Source: Owenia fusiformis (Eukaryota; Annelida; Polychaeta; Sabellida; Oweniidae). From it: a stretch of 64,000 nt of DNA. The stretch is from positions 22,800,822 to 22,864,821 of the forward strand of contig CAIIXF020000008.1 in assembly GCA_903813345.2 (NCBI GenBank), given 5' to 3'. The position numbers were made by a program, and so were the translations under genes. This document shows positions 1-12,359 of the stretch, one piece after another. Numbering within the stretch: position 1 is the stretch's first letter; the number at the start of each line of letters is the position of its first letter. The notes beneath the pieces are model-generated. The model did not search any database. It saw only the letters and a program-made list of their open reading frames with translations, and was not told the DNA's origin.

Positions 1-2119
1 TTTCAGGGCCCATATCTCAGTGAAATTGCTACAATGTAGCGATTTTTCATTTTACAGGCTAGATACACGTGTCAGGTCGACAGAAACAGTAAGCATGTGT
101 GATTTTCAAATTGCTACATTGTAGCAATATTTATTTCAAAATACAGGTGTGAGGGAAACTGCAATTTAGTTAGATTTGGGCGAAAATGGCCAAATTTCAG
201 TCAAAATCCTCGGGACACAGGCCCTTTGTCTTAGATTTAGTCAATGATGCAACTCTTAGTAGAAGGTGTGCCATATAGGGAATGAAAGCTGTTTGTCAGA
301 CGTATCATTTTCTTCAATAAACTCAGAGATAGTCAGGTTAGATTTGTGACGTCACAGTGGCAAAGTTAGACCAGCATATTTAGACGTATTTGGGGTAGGG
401 CAAATTAACCCTTTCTAGCCTAAATGGATAAATTTTTCACATATTCAGCCAGTTCCGACGTTTTTATGCATTTTTGAACTAGAAATGATATTTTCTGCCA
501 AAAAAAGTTGCAGAGACAAAAATCAGTGTGATGTCATAACACATTAATATGAGGCCTAAAATTGTCTGCTAGTTGGCCAGAGACCAATATTCTAGCAGAT
601 TTTGAGAACAGAATCGATTTTTTCGTTCTGCGTAGGGCAAACAATGATTTGAAATCACTTTCAACCATTCTGTGAGTATAAGAATGGTCATAAGAGGCCC
701 GTGGAGGGTCTGGAATGAAAGAAAGCCCTCTGAAATTCCGTCAAAATTGCAGGTTATTTCTTCATTTTTTGCTAAAATTACATGATTTTCAGGGCCCATA
801 TCTCAGTGAAATTGCTACAATGTAGCGATTTTTCATTTTACAGGCTAGATACACGTGTCAGGTCGACAGAAACAGTAAGCATGTGTGATTTTCAAATTGC
901 TACATTGTAGCAATATTTATTTCAAAATACAGGTGTGAGGGAAACTGCAATTTAGTTAGATTTGGGCGAAAATGGCCAAATTTCAGTCAAAATCCTCGGG
1001 ACACAGGCCCTTTGTCTTAGATTTAGTCAATGATGCAACTCTTAGTAGAAGGTGTGCCATATAGGGAATGAAAGCTGTTTGTCAGACGTATCATTTTCTT
1101 CAATAAACTCAGAGATAGTCAGGTTAGATTTGTGACGTCACAGTGGCAAAGTTAGACCAGCATATTTAGACGTATTTGGGGTAGGGCAAATTAACCCTTT
1201 CTAGCCTAAATGGATAAATTTTTCACATATTCAGCCAGTTCCGACGTTTTTATGCATTTTTGAACTAGAAATGATATTTTCTGCCAAAAAAAGTTGCAGA
1301 GACAAAAATCAGTGTGATGTCATAACACATTAATATGAGGCCTAAAATTGTCTGCTAGTTGGCCAGAGACCAATATTCTAGCAGATTTTGAGAACAGAAT
1401 CGATTTTTTCGTTCTGCGTAGGGCAAACAATGATTTGAAATCACTTTCAACCATTCTGTGAGTATAAGAATGGTCATAAGAGGCCCGTGGAGGGTCTGGA
1501 ATGAAAGAAAGCCCTCTGAAATTCCGTCAAAATTGCAGGTTATTTCTTCATTTTTTGCTAAAATTACATGATTTTCAGGGCCCATATCTCAGTGAAATTG
1601 CTACAATGTAGCGATTTTTCATTTTACAGGCTAGATACACGTGTCAGGTCGACAGAAACAGTAAGCATGTGTGATTTTCAAATTGCTACATTGTAGCAAT
1701 ATTTATTTCAAAATACAGGTGTGAGGGAAACTGCAATTTAGTTAGATTTGGGCGAAAATGGCCAAATTTCAGTCAAAATCCTCGGGACACAGGCCCTTTG
1801 TCTTAGATTTAGTCAATGATGCAACTCTTAGTAGAAGGTGTGCCATATAGGGAATGAAAGCTGTTTGTCAGACGTATCATTTTCTTCAATAAACTCAGAG
1901 ATAGTCAGGTTAGATTTGTGACGTCACAGTGGCAAAGTTAGACCAGCATATTTAGACGTATTTGGGGTAGGGCAAATTAACCCTTTCTAGCCTAAATGGA
2001 TAAATTTTTCACATATTCAGCCAGTTCCGACGTTTTTATGCATTTTTGAACTAGAAATGATATTTTCTGCCAAAAAAAGTTGCAGAGACAAAAATCAGTG
2101 TGATGTCATAACACATTAA

Positions 2120-2588
2120 GGTATGAGGTTCCATATCCATCCGCCAAAAGGTATGACCCCTATATAGTCCATTTAAAAACTTGTGGTTTTGTTCTTAATA
2201 ACGCCATAGTTGGCTTCTAGGGTACCTAGTATGCCACTATTTGGTATCAACATAAAGAGGAGGAGTTCAACTTTCATTTGAATTACGAAAATAGCGATGT
2301 AGGTCAAAAATAGTTCCGACGTGAGCATGTTTATTACGCGTTTGCCCATCATATCAGAATTGAGGAAGTGGTAGCAAACGCGAGTCACAATAAATGGACG
2401 CTGATATCTCAAAAAGTAACCTGACTCCCTATAATTTGATGTAGATCAATCGAACCCCTATATGAACAGGTACATTTTGATATATAACACTATGGGGGGT
2501 AAGCGTTTTATAGTTGGTCACGAACGCCATATGTGCAAAGTATTGTTATGAATTTTCGAATTTGGTGTTGGATTACGGTACTCATACC
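2120..2588. mobile_element. piggyBac-type MITE, array copy 1
   Basis: This 469-bp insert begins GGTATGAGG, ends CTCATACC, and is flanked on both sides by TTAA (2116-2119 and 2589-2592). The uninserted 786-bp units show a single TTAA at the same place (near 544 and 1330), so the empty site is seen directly. A TTAA duplication is the hallmark of piggyBac-superfamily transposition. There is no transposase; the 79-codon minus-strand frame inside is too short and repeats only with the element. The base just after the right flank (ATATAAGG) differs from the other copies (ATATGAGG). Confidence 0.92.
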
Positions 2589-3378
2589 TTAATATAAGGC
2601 CTAAAATTGTCTGCTAGTTGGCCAGAGACCAATATTCTAGCAGATTTTGAGAACAGAATCGATTTTTTCGTTCTGCGTAGGGCAAACAATGATTTGAAAT
2701 CACTTTCAACCATTCTGTGAGTATAAGAATGGTCATAAGAGGCCCGTGGAGGGTCTGGAATGAAAGAAAGCCCTCTGAAATTCCGTCAAAATTGCAGGTT
2801 ATTTCTTCATTTTTTGCTAAAATTACATGATTTTCAGGGCCCATATCTCAGTGAAATTGCTACAATGTAGCGATTTTTCATTTTACAGGCTAGATACACG
2901 TGTCAGGTCGACAGAAACAGTAAGCATGTGTGATTTTCAAATTGCTACATTGTAGCAATATTTATTTCAAAATACAGGTGTGAGGGAAACTGCAATTTAG
3001 TTAGATTTGGGCGAAAATGGCCAAATTTCAGTCAAAATCCTCGGGACACAGGCCCTTTGTCTTAGATTTAGTCAATGATGCAACTCTTAGTAGAAGGTGT
3101 GCCATATAGGGAATGAAAGCTGTTTGTCAGACGTATCATTTTCTTCAATAAACTCAGAGATAGTCAGGTTAGATTTGTGACGTCACAGTGGCAAAGTTAG
3201 ACCAGCATATTTAGACGTATTTGGGGTAGGGCAAATTAACCCTTTCTAGCCTAAATGGATAAATTTTTCACATATTCAGCCAGTTCCGACGTTTTTATGC
3301 ATTTTTGAACTAGAAATGATATTTTCTGCCAAAAAAAGTTGCAGAGACAAAAATCAGTGTGATGTCATAACACATTAA

Positions 3379-3847
3379 GGTATGAGGTTCCATATCCATC
3401 CGCCAAAAGGTATGACCCCTATATAGTCCATTTAAAAACTTGTGGTTTTGTTCTTAATAACGCCATAGTTGGCTTCTAGGGTACCTAGTATGCCACTATT
3501 TGGTATCAACATAAAGAGGAGGAGTTCAACTTTCATTTGAATTACGAAAATAGCGATGTAGGTCAAAAATAGTTCCGACGTGAGCATGTTTATTACGCGT
3601 TTGCCCATCATATCAGAATTGAGGAAGTGGTAGCAAACGCGAGTCACAATAAATGGACGCTGATATCTCAAAAAGTAACCTGACTCCCTATAATTTGATG
3701 TAGATCAATCGAACCCCTATATGAACAGGTACATTTTGATATATAACACTATGGGGGGTAAGCGTTTTATAGTTGGTCACGAACGCCATATGTGCAAAGT
3801 ATTGTTATGAATTTTCGAATTTGGTGTTGGATTACGGTACTCATACC
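3379..3847. mobile_element. piggyBac-type MITE, array copy 2
   Basis: Identical in length to the copy one unit upstream and flanked by TTAA at 3375-3378 and 3848-3851. Its position within the unit is the same, which means it was copied with the satellite unit and did not insert independently. Confidence 0.92.
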
Positions 3848-4637
3848 TTAATATGAGGCCTAAAATTGTCTGCTAGTTGGCCAGAGACCAATATTCTAGC
3901 AGATTTTGAGAACAGAATCGATTTTTTCGTTCTGCGTAGGGCAAACAATGATTTGAAATCACTTTCAACCATTCTGTGAGTATAAGAATGGTCATAAGAG
4001 GCCCGTGGAGGGTCTGGAATGAAAGAAAGCCCTCTGAAATTCCGTCAAAATTGCAGGTTATTTCTTCATTTTTTGCTAAAATTACATGATTTTCAGGGCC
4101 CATATCTCAGTGAAATTGCTACAATGTAGCGATTTTTCATTTTACAGGCTAGATACACGTGTCAGGTCGACAGAAACAGTAAGCATGTGTGATTTTCAAA
4201 TTGCTACATTGTAGCAATATTTATTTCAAAATACAGGTGTGAGGGAAACTGCAATTTAGTTAGATTTGGGCGAAAATGGCCAAATTTCAGTCAAAATCCT
4301 CGGGACACAGGCCCTTTGTCTTAGATTTAGTCAATGATGCAACTCTTAGTAGAAGGTGTGCCATATAGGGAATGAAAGCTGTTTGTCAGACGTATCATTT
4401 TCTTCAATAAACTCAGAGATAGTCAGGTTAGATTTGTGACGTCACAGTGGCAAAGTTAGACCAGCATATTTAGACGTATTTGGGGTAGGGCAAATTAACC
4501 CTTTCTAGCCTAAATGGATAAATTTTTCACATATTCAGCCAGTTCCGACGTTTTTATGCATTTTTGAACTAGAAATGATATTTTCTGCCAAAAAAAGTTG
4601 CAGAGACAAAAATCAGTGTGATGTCATAACACATTAA

Positions 4638-5106
4638 GGTATGAGGTTCCATATCCATCCGCCAAAAGGTATGACCCCTATATAGTCCATTTAAAAACTT
4701 GTGGTTTTGTTCTTAATAACGCCATAGTTGGCTTCTAGGGTACCTAGTATGCCACTATTTGGTATCAACATAAAGAGGAGGAGTTCAACTTTCATTTGAA
4801 TTACGAAAATAGCGATGTAGGTCAAAAATAGTTCCGACGTGAGCATGTTTATTACGCGTTTGCCCATCATATCAGAATTGAGGAAGTGGTAGCAAACGCG
4901 AGTCACAATAAATGGACGCTGATATCTCAAAAAGTAACCTGACTCCCTATAATTTGATGTAGATCAATCGAACCCCTATATGAACAGGTACATTTTGATA
5001 TATAACACTATGGGGGGTAAGCGTTTTATAGTTGGTCACGAACGCCATATGTGCAAAGTATTGTTATGAATTTTCGAATTTGGTGTTGGATTACGGTACT
5101 CATACC
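4638..5106. mobile_element. piggyBac-type MITE, array copy 3
   Basis: Third copy in register with the 1259-bp unit, flanked by TTAA at 4634-4637 and 5107-5110. No coding capacity. Confidence 0.92.
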
Positions 5107-5897
5107 TTAATATGAGGCCTAAAATTGTCTGCTAGTTGGCCAGAGACCAATATTCTAGCAGATTTTGAGAACAGAATCGATTTTTTTCGTTCTGCGTAGG
5201 GCAAACAATGATTTGAAATCACTTTCAACCATTCTGTGAGTATAAGAATGGTCATAAGAGGCCCGTGGAGGGTCTGGAATGAAAGAAAGCCCTCTGAAAT
5301 TCCGTCAAAATTGCAGGTTATTTCTTCATTTTTTGCTAAAATTACATGATTTTCAGGGCCCATATCTCAGTGAAATTGCTACAATGTAGCGATTTTTCAT
5401 TTTACAGGCTAGATACACGTGTCAGGTCGACAGAAACAGTAAGCATGTGTGATTTTCAAATTGCTACATTGTAGCAATATTTATTTCAAAATACAGGTGT
5501 GAGGGAAACTGCAATTTAGTTAGATTTGGGCGAAAATGGCCAAATTTCAGTCAAAATCCTCGGGACACAGGCCCTTTGTCTTAGATTTAGTCAATGATGC
5601 AACTCTTAGTAGAAGGTGTGCCATATAGGGAATGAAAGCTGTTTGTCAGACGTATCATTTTCTTCAATAAACTCAGAGATAGTCAGGTTAGATTTGTGAC
5701 GTCACAGTGGCAAAGTTAGACCAGCATATTTAGACGTATTTGGGGTAGGGCAAATTAACCCTTTCTAGCCTAAATGGATAAATTTTTCACATATTCAGCC
5801 AGTTCCGACGTTTTTATGCATTTTTGAATTAGAAATGATATTTTCTGCCAAAAAAAGTTGCAGAGACAAAAATCAGTGTGATGTCATAACACATTAA

Positions 5898-6366
5898 GGT
5901 ATGAGGTTCCATATCCATCCGCCAAAAGGTATGACCCCTATATAGTCCATTTAAAAACTTGTGGTTTTGTTCTTAATAACGCCATAGTTGGCTTCTAGGG
6001 TACCTAGTATGCCACTATTTGGTATCAACATAAAGAGGAGGAGTTCAACTTTCATTTGAATTACGAAAATAGCGATGTAGGTCAAAAATAGTTCCGACGT
6101 GAGCATGTTTATTACGCGTTTGCCCATCATATCAGAATTGAGGAAGTGGTAGCAAACGCGAGTCACAATAAATGGACGCTGATATCTCAAAAAGTAACCT
6201 GACTCCCTATAATTTGATGTAGATCAATCGAACCCCTATATGAACAGGTACATTTTGATATATAACACTATGGGGGGTAAGCGTTTTATAGTTGGTCACG
6301 AACGCCATATGTGCAAAGTATTGTTATGAATTTTCGAATTTGGTGTTGGATTACGGTACTCATACC
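5898..6366. mobile_element. piggyBac-type MITE, array copy 4, at the array edge
   Basis: Left flank is TTAA as in the other copies, but the right flank is CCAAAATTG, not TTAA. The satellite array therefore stops exactly, or within a few bases, at the right inverted repeat of this MITE and passes straight into an unrelated tandem repeat. Confidence 0.9.
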
Positions 6367-6370
6367 CCAA

Positions 6371-8035
6371 AATTGAATTTCACGAGACAAAAATGGCGAC
6401 CATTTTGAAATCAGGCAAGCTTTTGAACCAGGAGTCATAGGGGAGTTTTTTGTATTGATGTTGAACAAAAATAACTTGAAACTGGAATCTTATCGACAGA
6501 GGTTTTAAGCAAATGGTCCAAAGAGGATTTCGCGAGACAGATGGACAAATCAATGTTAACTAAAATGGCTGAAAATAAAAAACGGATATAATATTTTGCT
6601 GATTTTTTGTAACAAAATTATTTCATACAACTACCTTTTACAGTGACATGGCTTTTTACAATGCAGGACAGCTGAAATTATTTGTAAAGCTAGGAAATAG
6701 GCAAAAAGTGAATTTCGCAAAACAAGAATGGCAACCATTTTGAAAATAGGCGAGGTTTTGAACCAAGAGTCATAGGAGAGTTTTTTGTATTGATGTTGAA
6801 CAAAATTAATTTAAAATGGGAATCCTATCGACAGAGGGTTTAAGGTAAATGGTCCAAAAGTGGATTTCGCGAGTCAGATAGACAAATCAATGTTAACTAA
6901 AATGGCTGAAAATAAAAAAATGGATACAATTTTTAGCTGATTTTTTGTAACAAAATTATTCCATATATCTACCCTTTACATTGACATGGATTTTTACAAT
7001 GTAGGACACCTGAAATTATTTGTAAAGCTAGTAAATGGGTCAAAAGTGAATTTCGCGAGACAAAAGTGACGACCATTTTGAAAATAGCCGAGCTTTTGAA
7101 CCAAGAGTTATAGGAGAGTTTTTTATATTGATGTTGAACAAAAATAACTTAAAATTGGAATCCTATCGATAGAGGGTTTAAGGTAAATGGTCCAAAAGTG
7201 AATTTTGCGAGACAGATGGACAAATCAATGTTAAGTAAAATGGCTGAAAATAAATAAATGGATATAATTTTTCGCTGATTTTTCGTAACAAAATTATTTC
7301 ATACATCTACTCTTTACTTTGCAATGGATTTCTACAATGTAGGACACTTGAAATTATTTGTAAAGCTAGCTAGGAAATGGGTCAAAAGTGAATTTCGCGA
7401 GACAAAAATGGCGGCCATTTTGAAAATAGGCGAGCTTTTGAACCAGGAGTCATAGGGGAGTTTTCTGAATTCATGTTGAACAGAAATAACTTAAAACAGG
7501 AATCCTATCGACAGAGGTTTTAAAACGTGCCACTGTTATTGACAGAAAGTGGATTTCGCGAGTCAGATAGACAAATCAATGTTAACTAAAATGGCTGAAA
7601 ATAAAAAAATGGATACAATTTTTCGCTGATTTTTTGTAACAAAATTATTTCATATATCTAATCTTTACATTGACATGGATTTTTACAATGTAGGACACCT
7701 GAAATTATTTGTAAAGCTAGGAAATGGGCCAAAAGTGAATTTCGCGAGACAAAAGTGACGGCCATTTTGAAAATAGGCGAGCTTTTGAACCAGGAGTCAT
7801 AGGGAGGTTTTCTGTATTGATGTTGAACAGAAATAACTTAAAACAGGAATCCTATCGACAGAGGTTAGCTAGGAAATGGGCTAAAAGTGAATTTCGCGAG
7901 ACAAAAAAGACGGCCATTTTGAAAATAGGCGAGCTTTTGAACCAGGAGTCATAGGGGGGTTTTCTGTATTGATGTTGAACAGAAATAACTTAAAACAGGA
8001 ATCCTATCGACAGAGGTTTTAAAACGTGCCACTAT
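6371..8035. repeat. Tandem repeat, unit about 335-347 bp, five to six units
   Basis: The landmark GTGAATTTCGCGAGACAAAA, or close variants, recurs with starts near 6375, 6710, 7048, 7390, 7737 and 7889. Spacings are 335, 338, 342, 347 and then a truncated 152. Each unit holds AATGGCNGCCATT, a near palindrome, and a GAACCAGGAGTCATAGG word. Units differ by several percent, so this array is clearly older than the one to its left. No open frame runs through it. Confidence 0.88.
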
Positions 8036-8112
8036 TTTTGACGGACGGACGGACGGACGGACGGACAGACAGACGGACAAGTGAGTGATTGCAAAAGCTC
8101 ACCATGTGAGCT
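8036..8112. repeat. GGAC microsatellite and terminal hairpin
   Basis: About ten copies of GGAC (some GACA) end the preceding tandem repeat. A 7-bp stem hairpin, AGCTCAC-CAT-GTGAGCT, follows at 8096-8112. A tandem core, then a microsatellite, then a short terminal hairpin resembles the 3' part of some non-autonomous invertebrate elements; which family is not clear. Confidence 0.7.
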
Positions 8113-8445
8113 AAAAATGGCACCTGTAGAAAACAGCGTTTTCAAAATTATTTAAAACAGAGATATTTACTTATGTAACAATCATTGGCATGTGTCAGGG
8201 AGTAAATAAGAAGAATGTGCATTTGATTCTATATCTTGTTCCCAAAGGAGTTTGTTAAGGAGCGGTATATCTTAACGTACTTTTATAATCCCGAACTCAA
8301 ACATTTCGAATACTTATTTCGAGAACGCTTTGTCGAGAATAGATTCGAGATGTACTCAAAATTAATACGTTAAAAAGTGTATTACCATCTTAATAACCAC
8401 CTCACAAATTATTTTGGAAATCAAAGATGTACGATTTTTGAGATT
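8104..8445 (-). repeat. Dispersed repeat X, uninterrupted copy
   Basis: In reverse complement this stretch matches three separated pieces at 23,383-23,558, 26,891-27,021 and 28,812-28,826. Shared landmarks include TTTGGGAACAAGATATAG, TAAGTAAATATCTC and the block around TTATTAAGAT. It is therefore an uninterrupted paralogue of a repeat that elsewhere has been split by insertions, and it supplies the empty sites for them. No coding capacity was seen. Confidence 0.85.
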
Positions 8446-9549
8446 TTTATTTTCGAATGTTGACTTACTTACTTGACTTGACTGTGTTAAACGTGATGAA
8501 TCATAAATATGGGCTATGAGCATTCTCTACATACCAAATATGTTATCATTTGTTTTCCTGATATCATTTTAGACTGCTATTAAAAACACCCTAATCAATT
8601 TTTACAACGTCAAAATATTTTAGGACAAAAGAATGCTAAATTTGACCAAGTCATATTACCTGGTCCAAATACATGCAAAGCAATGCAACTGAACTTAAAA
8701 TTATAGTATATGTAGTATAAGGGCAATGCTTTTATGACATTATAAAAAATCTAGTTGAATGTCACTAGAAAAACATATTGAAATGACGAGAGTCTTTGAA
8801 ACCCGCCATATTTCTATCAATTTTTTTCTTGGTACAAAACAGACACAAGTCGCAAAATGTTTGTTATGTAAACAAAATGAATACAAAACATATATTTTTA
8901 ACGTTAAGTTCTAGTTAAACATATATAGAATAAGTATTATAATGACATCTTTTTCATAGGTTTGATTTTTACCAACATTTTTTTTCGAGTTTCACATTTT
9001 TACTATTGGGCATCAAAGATGGCGGATATGGGTGGATGACGTCACAAGATCATGTGACGTCATAAACGCCCATCAGCAATTGTTCTCCCGTACCAAATTT
9101 GAACTTAATTGGTTAAGGAATAAAAAAGTTATGACCAAATTACCATATTTCAAAATTATCAAATGCAACGTTTTATATTATGCTAAATATTATGCCAAAA
9201 CCGTGTTTTCAACAAAAAGTTGAAAATCTGACAAACTTCTTTTCGCCACGACAGACGTGCGTGATTGTTTCAATATTAGCAGCGTAGATCGGGTATCTTA
9301 AGCTCAACGATTCTGTGTAATTTTGATCATATATTTTGCGTGTTACAAGCAAATCAATTTTCGAAATGAGAGATCTCAGAAATTTCTGACGAAGAAAATT
9401 TTTGTTGAACGTCAGCGGATTAATATATCGTGACGTCACGGATTTTAATGCTAACAATGGACCTGAGGGGCCTTGCTGCCCGGCTGTATATATTATGCTT
9501 AAACCGTTGTCCAAGAGTCTTCCGAAAATAGATGTAATATTTTAAGAAA
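8446..9549. other. Intergenic DNA with a CRE-like palindrome
   Basis: No gene is supported here. The notable item is at 9036-9063: two TGACGTCA words in a perfect 10-bp inverted repeat (ATGACGTCAC, 8-bp spacer, GTGACGTCAT), just after AAGATGGCGG. TGACGTCA is the CREB/ATF consensus; function here is not shown. The rest is AT-rich sequence without a recognised repeat. Confidence 0.6.
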
Positions 9550-9711
9550 TACAGACCGAAAAGCAGGGGTTATATCGTCGAATACACCCCGCAGGGCTAG
9601 GCACAAACGTTTTCTGTACCCCGAACGACCGAAGGGAGTGAGGGGTTCGAAAGCTTTTGTGCATAGCCCCAAGGGGTGTTATCGACGATATTACCCCTGC
9701 TCTGAGGTCTA
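9550..9711. mobile_element. Fold-back MITE, about 160 bp
   Basis: The two halves are reverse complements. AGCAGGGGTTATATCGTCG on the left pairs with CGACGATATTACCCCTGCT on the right, and the match extends outward to AGACC and GGTCT. The centre is the GC-rich stretch around CGACCGAAGGGAGTGAGG. The flanks suggest a TA target but the edge is blurred by the inverted repeat. The whole element could fold into one long hairpin. Confidence 0.8.
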
Positions 9712-10370
9712 TATTACGATTCAACATGAAAACTCATCAAATTGTTTCGAATATTCATCATGGTCCGCCATTACTACGACCCATCATTAGGACGTCACAT
9801 ATTACACGTATTAACTGGGTTATTGATCTCGAATATAACCCAGCTGAAGCATTGACTTTGTTTACAGTTTATAGAAGGCGTGAATACAATCATGTTCGAA
9901 TACGTGTTAGTAATTCTGTAAATGTACATGAGATCGGGACATAGTATGTATATAATTGACCGGGGACAATTATACAATCTTCCAGGAATATCTTTGGTAT
10001 TGTGTTATACATTATTTTCATCGCGTTCTTGTTTCATGAACATAAAACGTGTGCTTGCTTTTTTTAGTAATTTAATTTAACGACAGCAACAACTTTCTTA
10101 CTGGCAAAATGTCAAAATGACACAAACAAATGAAAAAGCAGTAAAGAGAAAACTTAAAACCACAAATTATCTTTCTGCATCATCAGAGTTTCAATAAATA
10201 AACCATTTACGTTTACCATCTTTGATTCTTGCATAATCCAGTAATTTATTGGGAATTAACTGTTTTGAACTTGTATATAAACTCTGCGAAATCTGTTTCA
10301 ACACAATTTTGATCGCAACACTTGGATTTTACAAGGTACGTATGGCGATAGATTTATTTATCATTTTTAA

Positions 10371-10689
10371 GGTTCGGTTCAAGGAGGATTGGCTCCCAGA
10401 GTGCAACATCGATATTCTGTCCCATACATGGGGATGTCGTGCTAAAAGATTCGAATTACAACAGCCGCCATTTTGTTCACTTCAACATTTGGTCTTATTT
10501 CCTAACGAAAAAATCCCAAACTCACAAGAAATGATGGAGATATTAGTTCGAATCATTTGAACTGTTTATTCTGAATTTATAATCGGTTACAATTTCAGAA
10601 AATAAAGTAAATAACGACATTTCGGCGTTTTCATTGTTGGAAAATATCGACTTCGGTTCTGGGAGCCCATCCTCCTTGGGTTCAGTTGG
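10371..10689. mobile_element. MITE with about 50-bp inverted ends
   Basis: GGTTCAAGGAGGATTGGCTC near 10,375 is matched in inverse orientation by GAGCCCATCCTCCTTGGG near 10,663, and both arms carry ATCGATATT or its complement further in. About 220 bp of unique sequence lies between the arms. A 103-codon plus-strand frame overlaps it and looks fortuitous. Confidence 0.75.
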
Positions 10690-11274
10690 ACTGTTCTCTT
10701 ATTATTGCAGGTAGGATGTAAGCTTTTATTGGAACTAACTAAGAATTTTTTACTTTTAGATTCTATGAACTATTTTGGGAACCGAATTCAATCATCATAT
10801 GTAATCCTAAAGTATTTTTAATTCATAATTAATGATATGTATTCACTGTTACTGGACTAAATCTTTTTATCCAGAAAAATATAATGAGTCCCGACGTCTG
10901 TCCGTCAGTTCCGTCCGTCCGAAAATAACTCGAATACTAGTGTATGGATTCATAATATAAAGTGTAGCTCTTCTACTCCGTGGCATCCTTATTCTTGTAA
11001 GATGCCCTTGCATCAAGGATGCTCCTTGGAGATTTTTAGCTGTAAAATGATTAAATATCATTAGGGATTAAATCATAAATAAGGGGCTATGGACTCGAAG
11101 TCCACTTGCAGCTATTAGCCTAGGATGCGTTATAGGAAAGTGAACACTTTAATTTCTTTCTTTTAAACTGTAAAAGAGTAAATACACAGTATAAATGTTG
11201 AAATCTACATGTAAAATAACATCTAGAAACGTGGTTTTAAAATTGTAAATATCAACTTTGAACTGATTGGTAAC

Positions 11275-11930
11275 ACACGTTTCTCTTAAACCAGTCACCG
11301 AAATATTCTGAAAACGGTAACAATATAATTTGAAAAATAAATATATTTTTCTCTATATTGTTTTAGAAAACACATCAGACAATTCTTTTGTTCTTGGTAT
11401 CACATGTTCGGAATGAAACGAAACATCTTTCCGAACCTCATTGGAACAAAAACGACATATGCACAACGTGTTAATGTCTCTCAATATTGTAATTGTACAA
11501 AGGATAGTTTGGTTGATTTAAAAAAAATATCTTGTTAATGAAATAAAAGGTTTATATTGATTTTTATCTATTTTGGTTTTTTGTTTTAATTTATTGAATA
11601 CTTTTTATTAAATCAACCGAAATTTCCTTTGTATAACTACATGTACAGTGTACATGTATAATATTGAGAGGTCTAAGAAAATGTTGTATATGCTGTTCCA
11701 ACAAGGTTCAGAAAGATACTTTATTTCATTCTCAAGAATTGGTAGAAAGGAACAAAAAACAATTGTACTAAAAAACAAAACAAAAATTATACAGTTATTA
11801 TATACAGTTATATAAAATATTTTCGCATTAAATTGTTGTCAATCAGATAACATTACATAAAGGACTGTGTTTTTACGGAATGTTTTCAATAATTGGTTGA
11901 ATAATTGGTCTCGCCAATTTTATTTTATAC
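11275..11930. mobile_element. Fold-back element, copy 1
   Basis: Outer arms: GTTTCTCTTAAACCAGTCA near 11,280 pairs with the region ending near 11,930 (AATTATTGAAAACATTCC when reversed). Inner arms: CTTTCCGAACCTCATTGG near 11,429 pairs with AACAAGGTTCAGAAAG near 11,700. A related element in the opposite orientation lies at 31,170-31,770. Both are AT-rich and non-coding. Confidence 0.75.
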
Positions 11931-12359
11931 TTCCAGCTTCAAAACAATAATGACAACTTATTCTGTAAATATAATGATATCAATTTTTATATCTTTAATA
12001 TGCCTTTGGAGTGCCTAAGTTGGACCTCGAAGGGATGCAAAGAGAATTGTAAAATGTTGGAAGACGTTTTTTTCCAAATAATGCCTATGTTTTCCTAACA
12101 CTCCTAATTTAATTTTTCAAAAAAGAATTGTAATTTTTAAGCAGTATTACCTTGTATGATTATGATTAACTTCCATACTTTTTCACCTATTTCACCCAAA
12201 CACCACAATATCTTAGAATATTAAAACCTAAAATGTTAAACTGCTGCCATGTTGTCACCATTATCAAGTTACACACAGAAATGTTTATATTTAGTAAAGG
12301 ATTCGTCTAAACTTTTTGTTTAAAATAAAAATGAAAGTGTAAATATTGCTTACTCTCTG

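Larger units (their letters stand above)
1..6366. repeat. Tandem array of a 786-bp unit, later units enlarged to 1259 bp
   Basis: The window opens inside a head-to-tail array. Units run 1-786, 787-1572, 1573-2831, 2832-4090, 4091-5350 and 5351-6366 (incomplete). The first two are 786 bp; later ones are 1259-1260 bp because each carries the same 469-bp insert plus 4 bp of duplicated target. Units differ by only a few bases: an extra T in the T-run near 5183, C to T near 5828, and G to A near 2595. Each unit contains the near-palindromic words GCTACAATGTAGC and GCTACATTGTAGC about 80 bp apart. Open frames of 76-87 codons recur on the minus strand but simply repeat with the unit, so I do not call them genes. 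The near-identity means recent amplification or homogenisation. Confidence 0.95.

Noticed and set aside
569-799. 76-codon minus-strand frame repeated in every satellite unit (also 1355, 2614, 3873, 5100)
   Set aside because: The frame is repeated only because the DNA unit is. Units are nearly identical at the DNA level, so there is no evidence of protein-level selection, and a one-base insertion in unit 5 changes its end freely.
2173-2412. 79-codon minus-strand frame inside the piggyBac-type MITE
   Set aside because: It is not conserved as one frame in the dispersed copy at 21,225-21,681, has no transposase motif, and the element is too short to be autonomous.
6371-8035. CRISPR array or bacterial origin repeats
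   Set aside because: Units are about 340 bp, diverged, and without a short-repeat/spacer pattern. The window has introns and LINEs, so it is eukaryotic.
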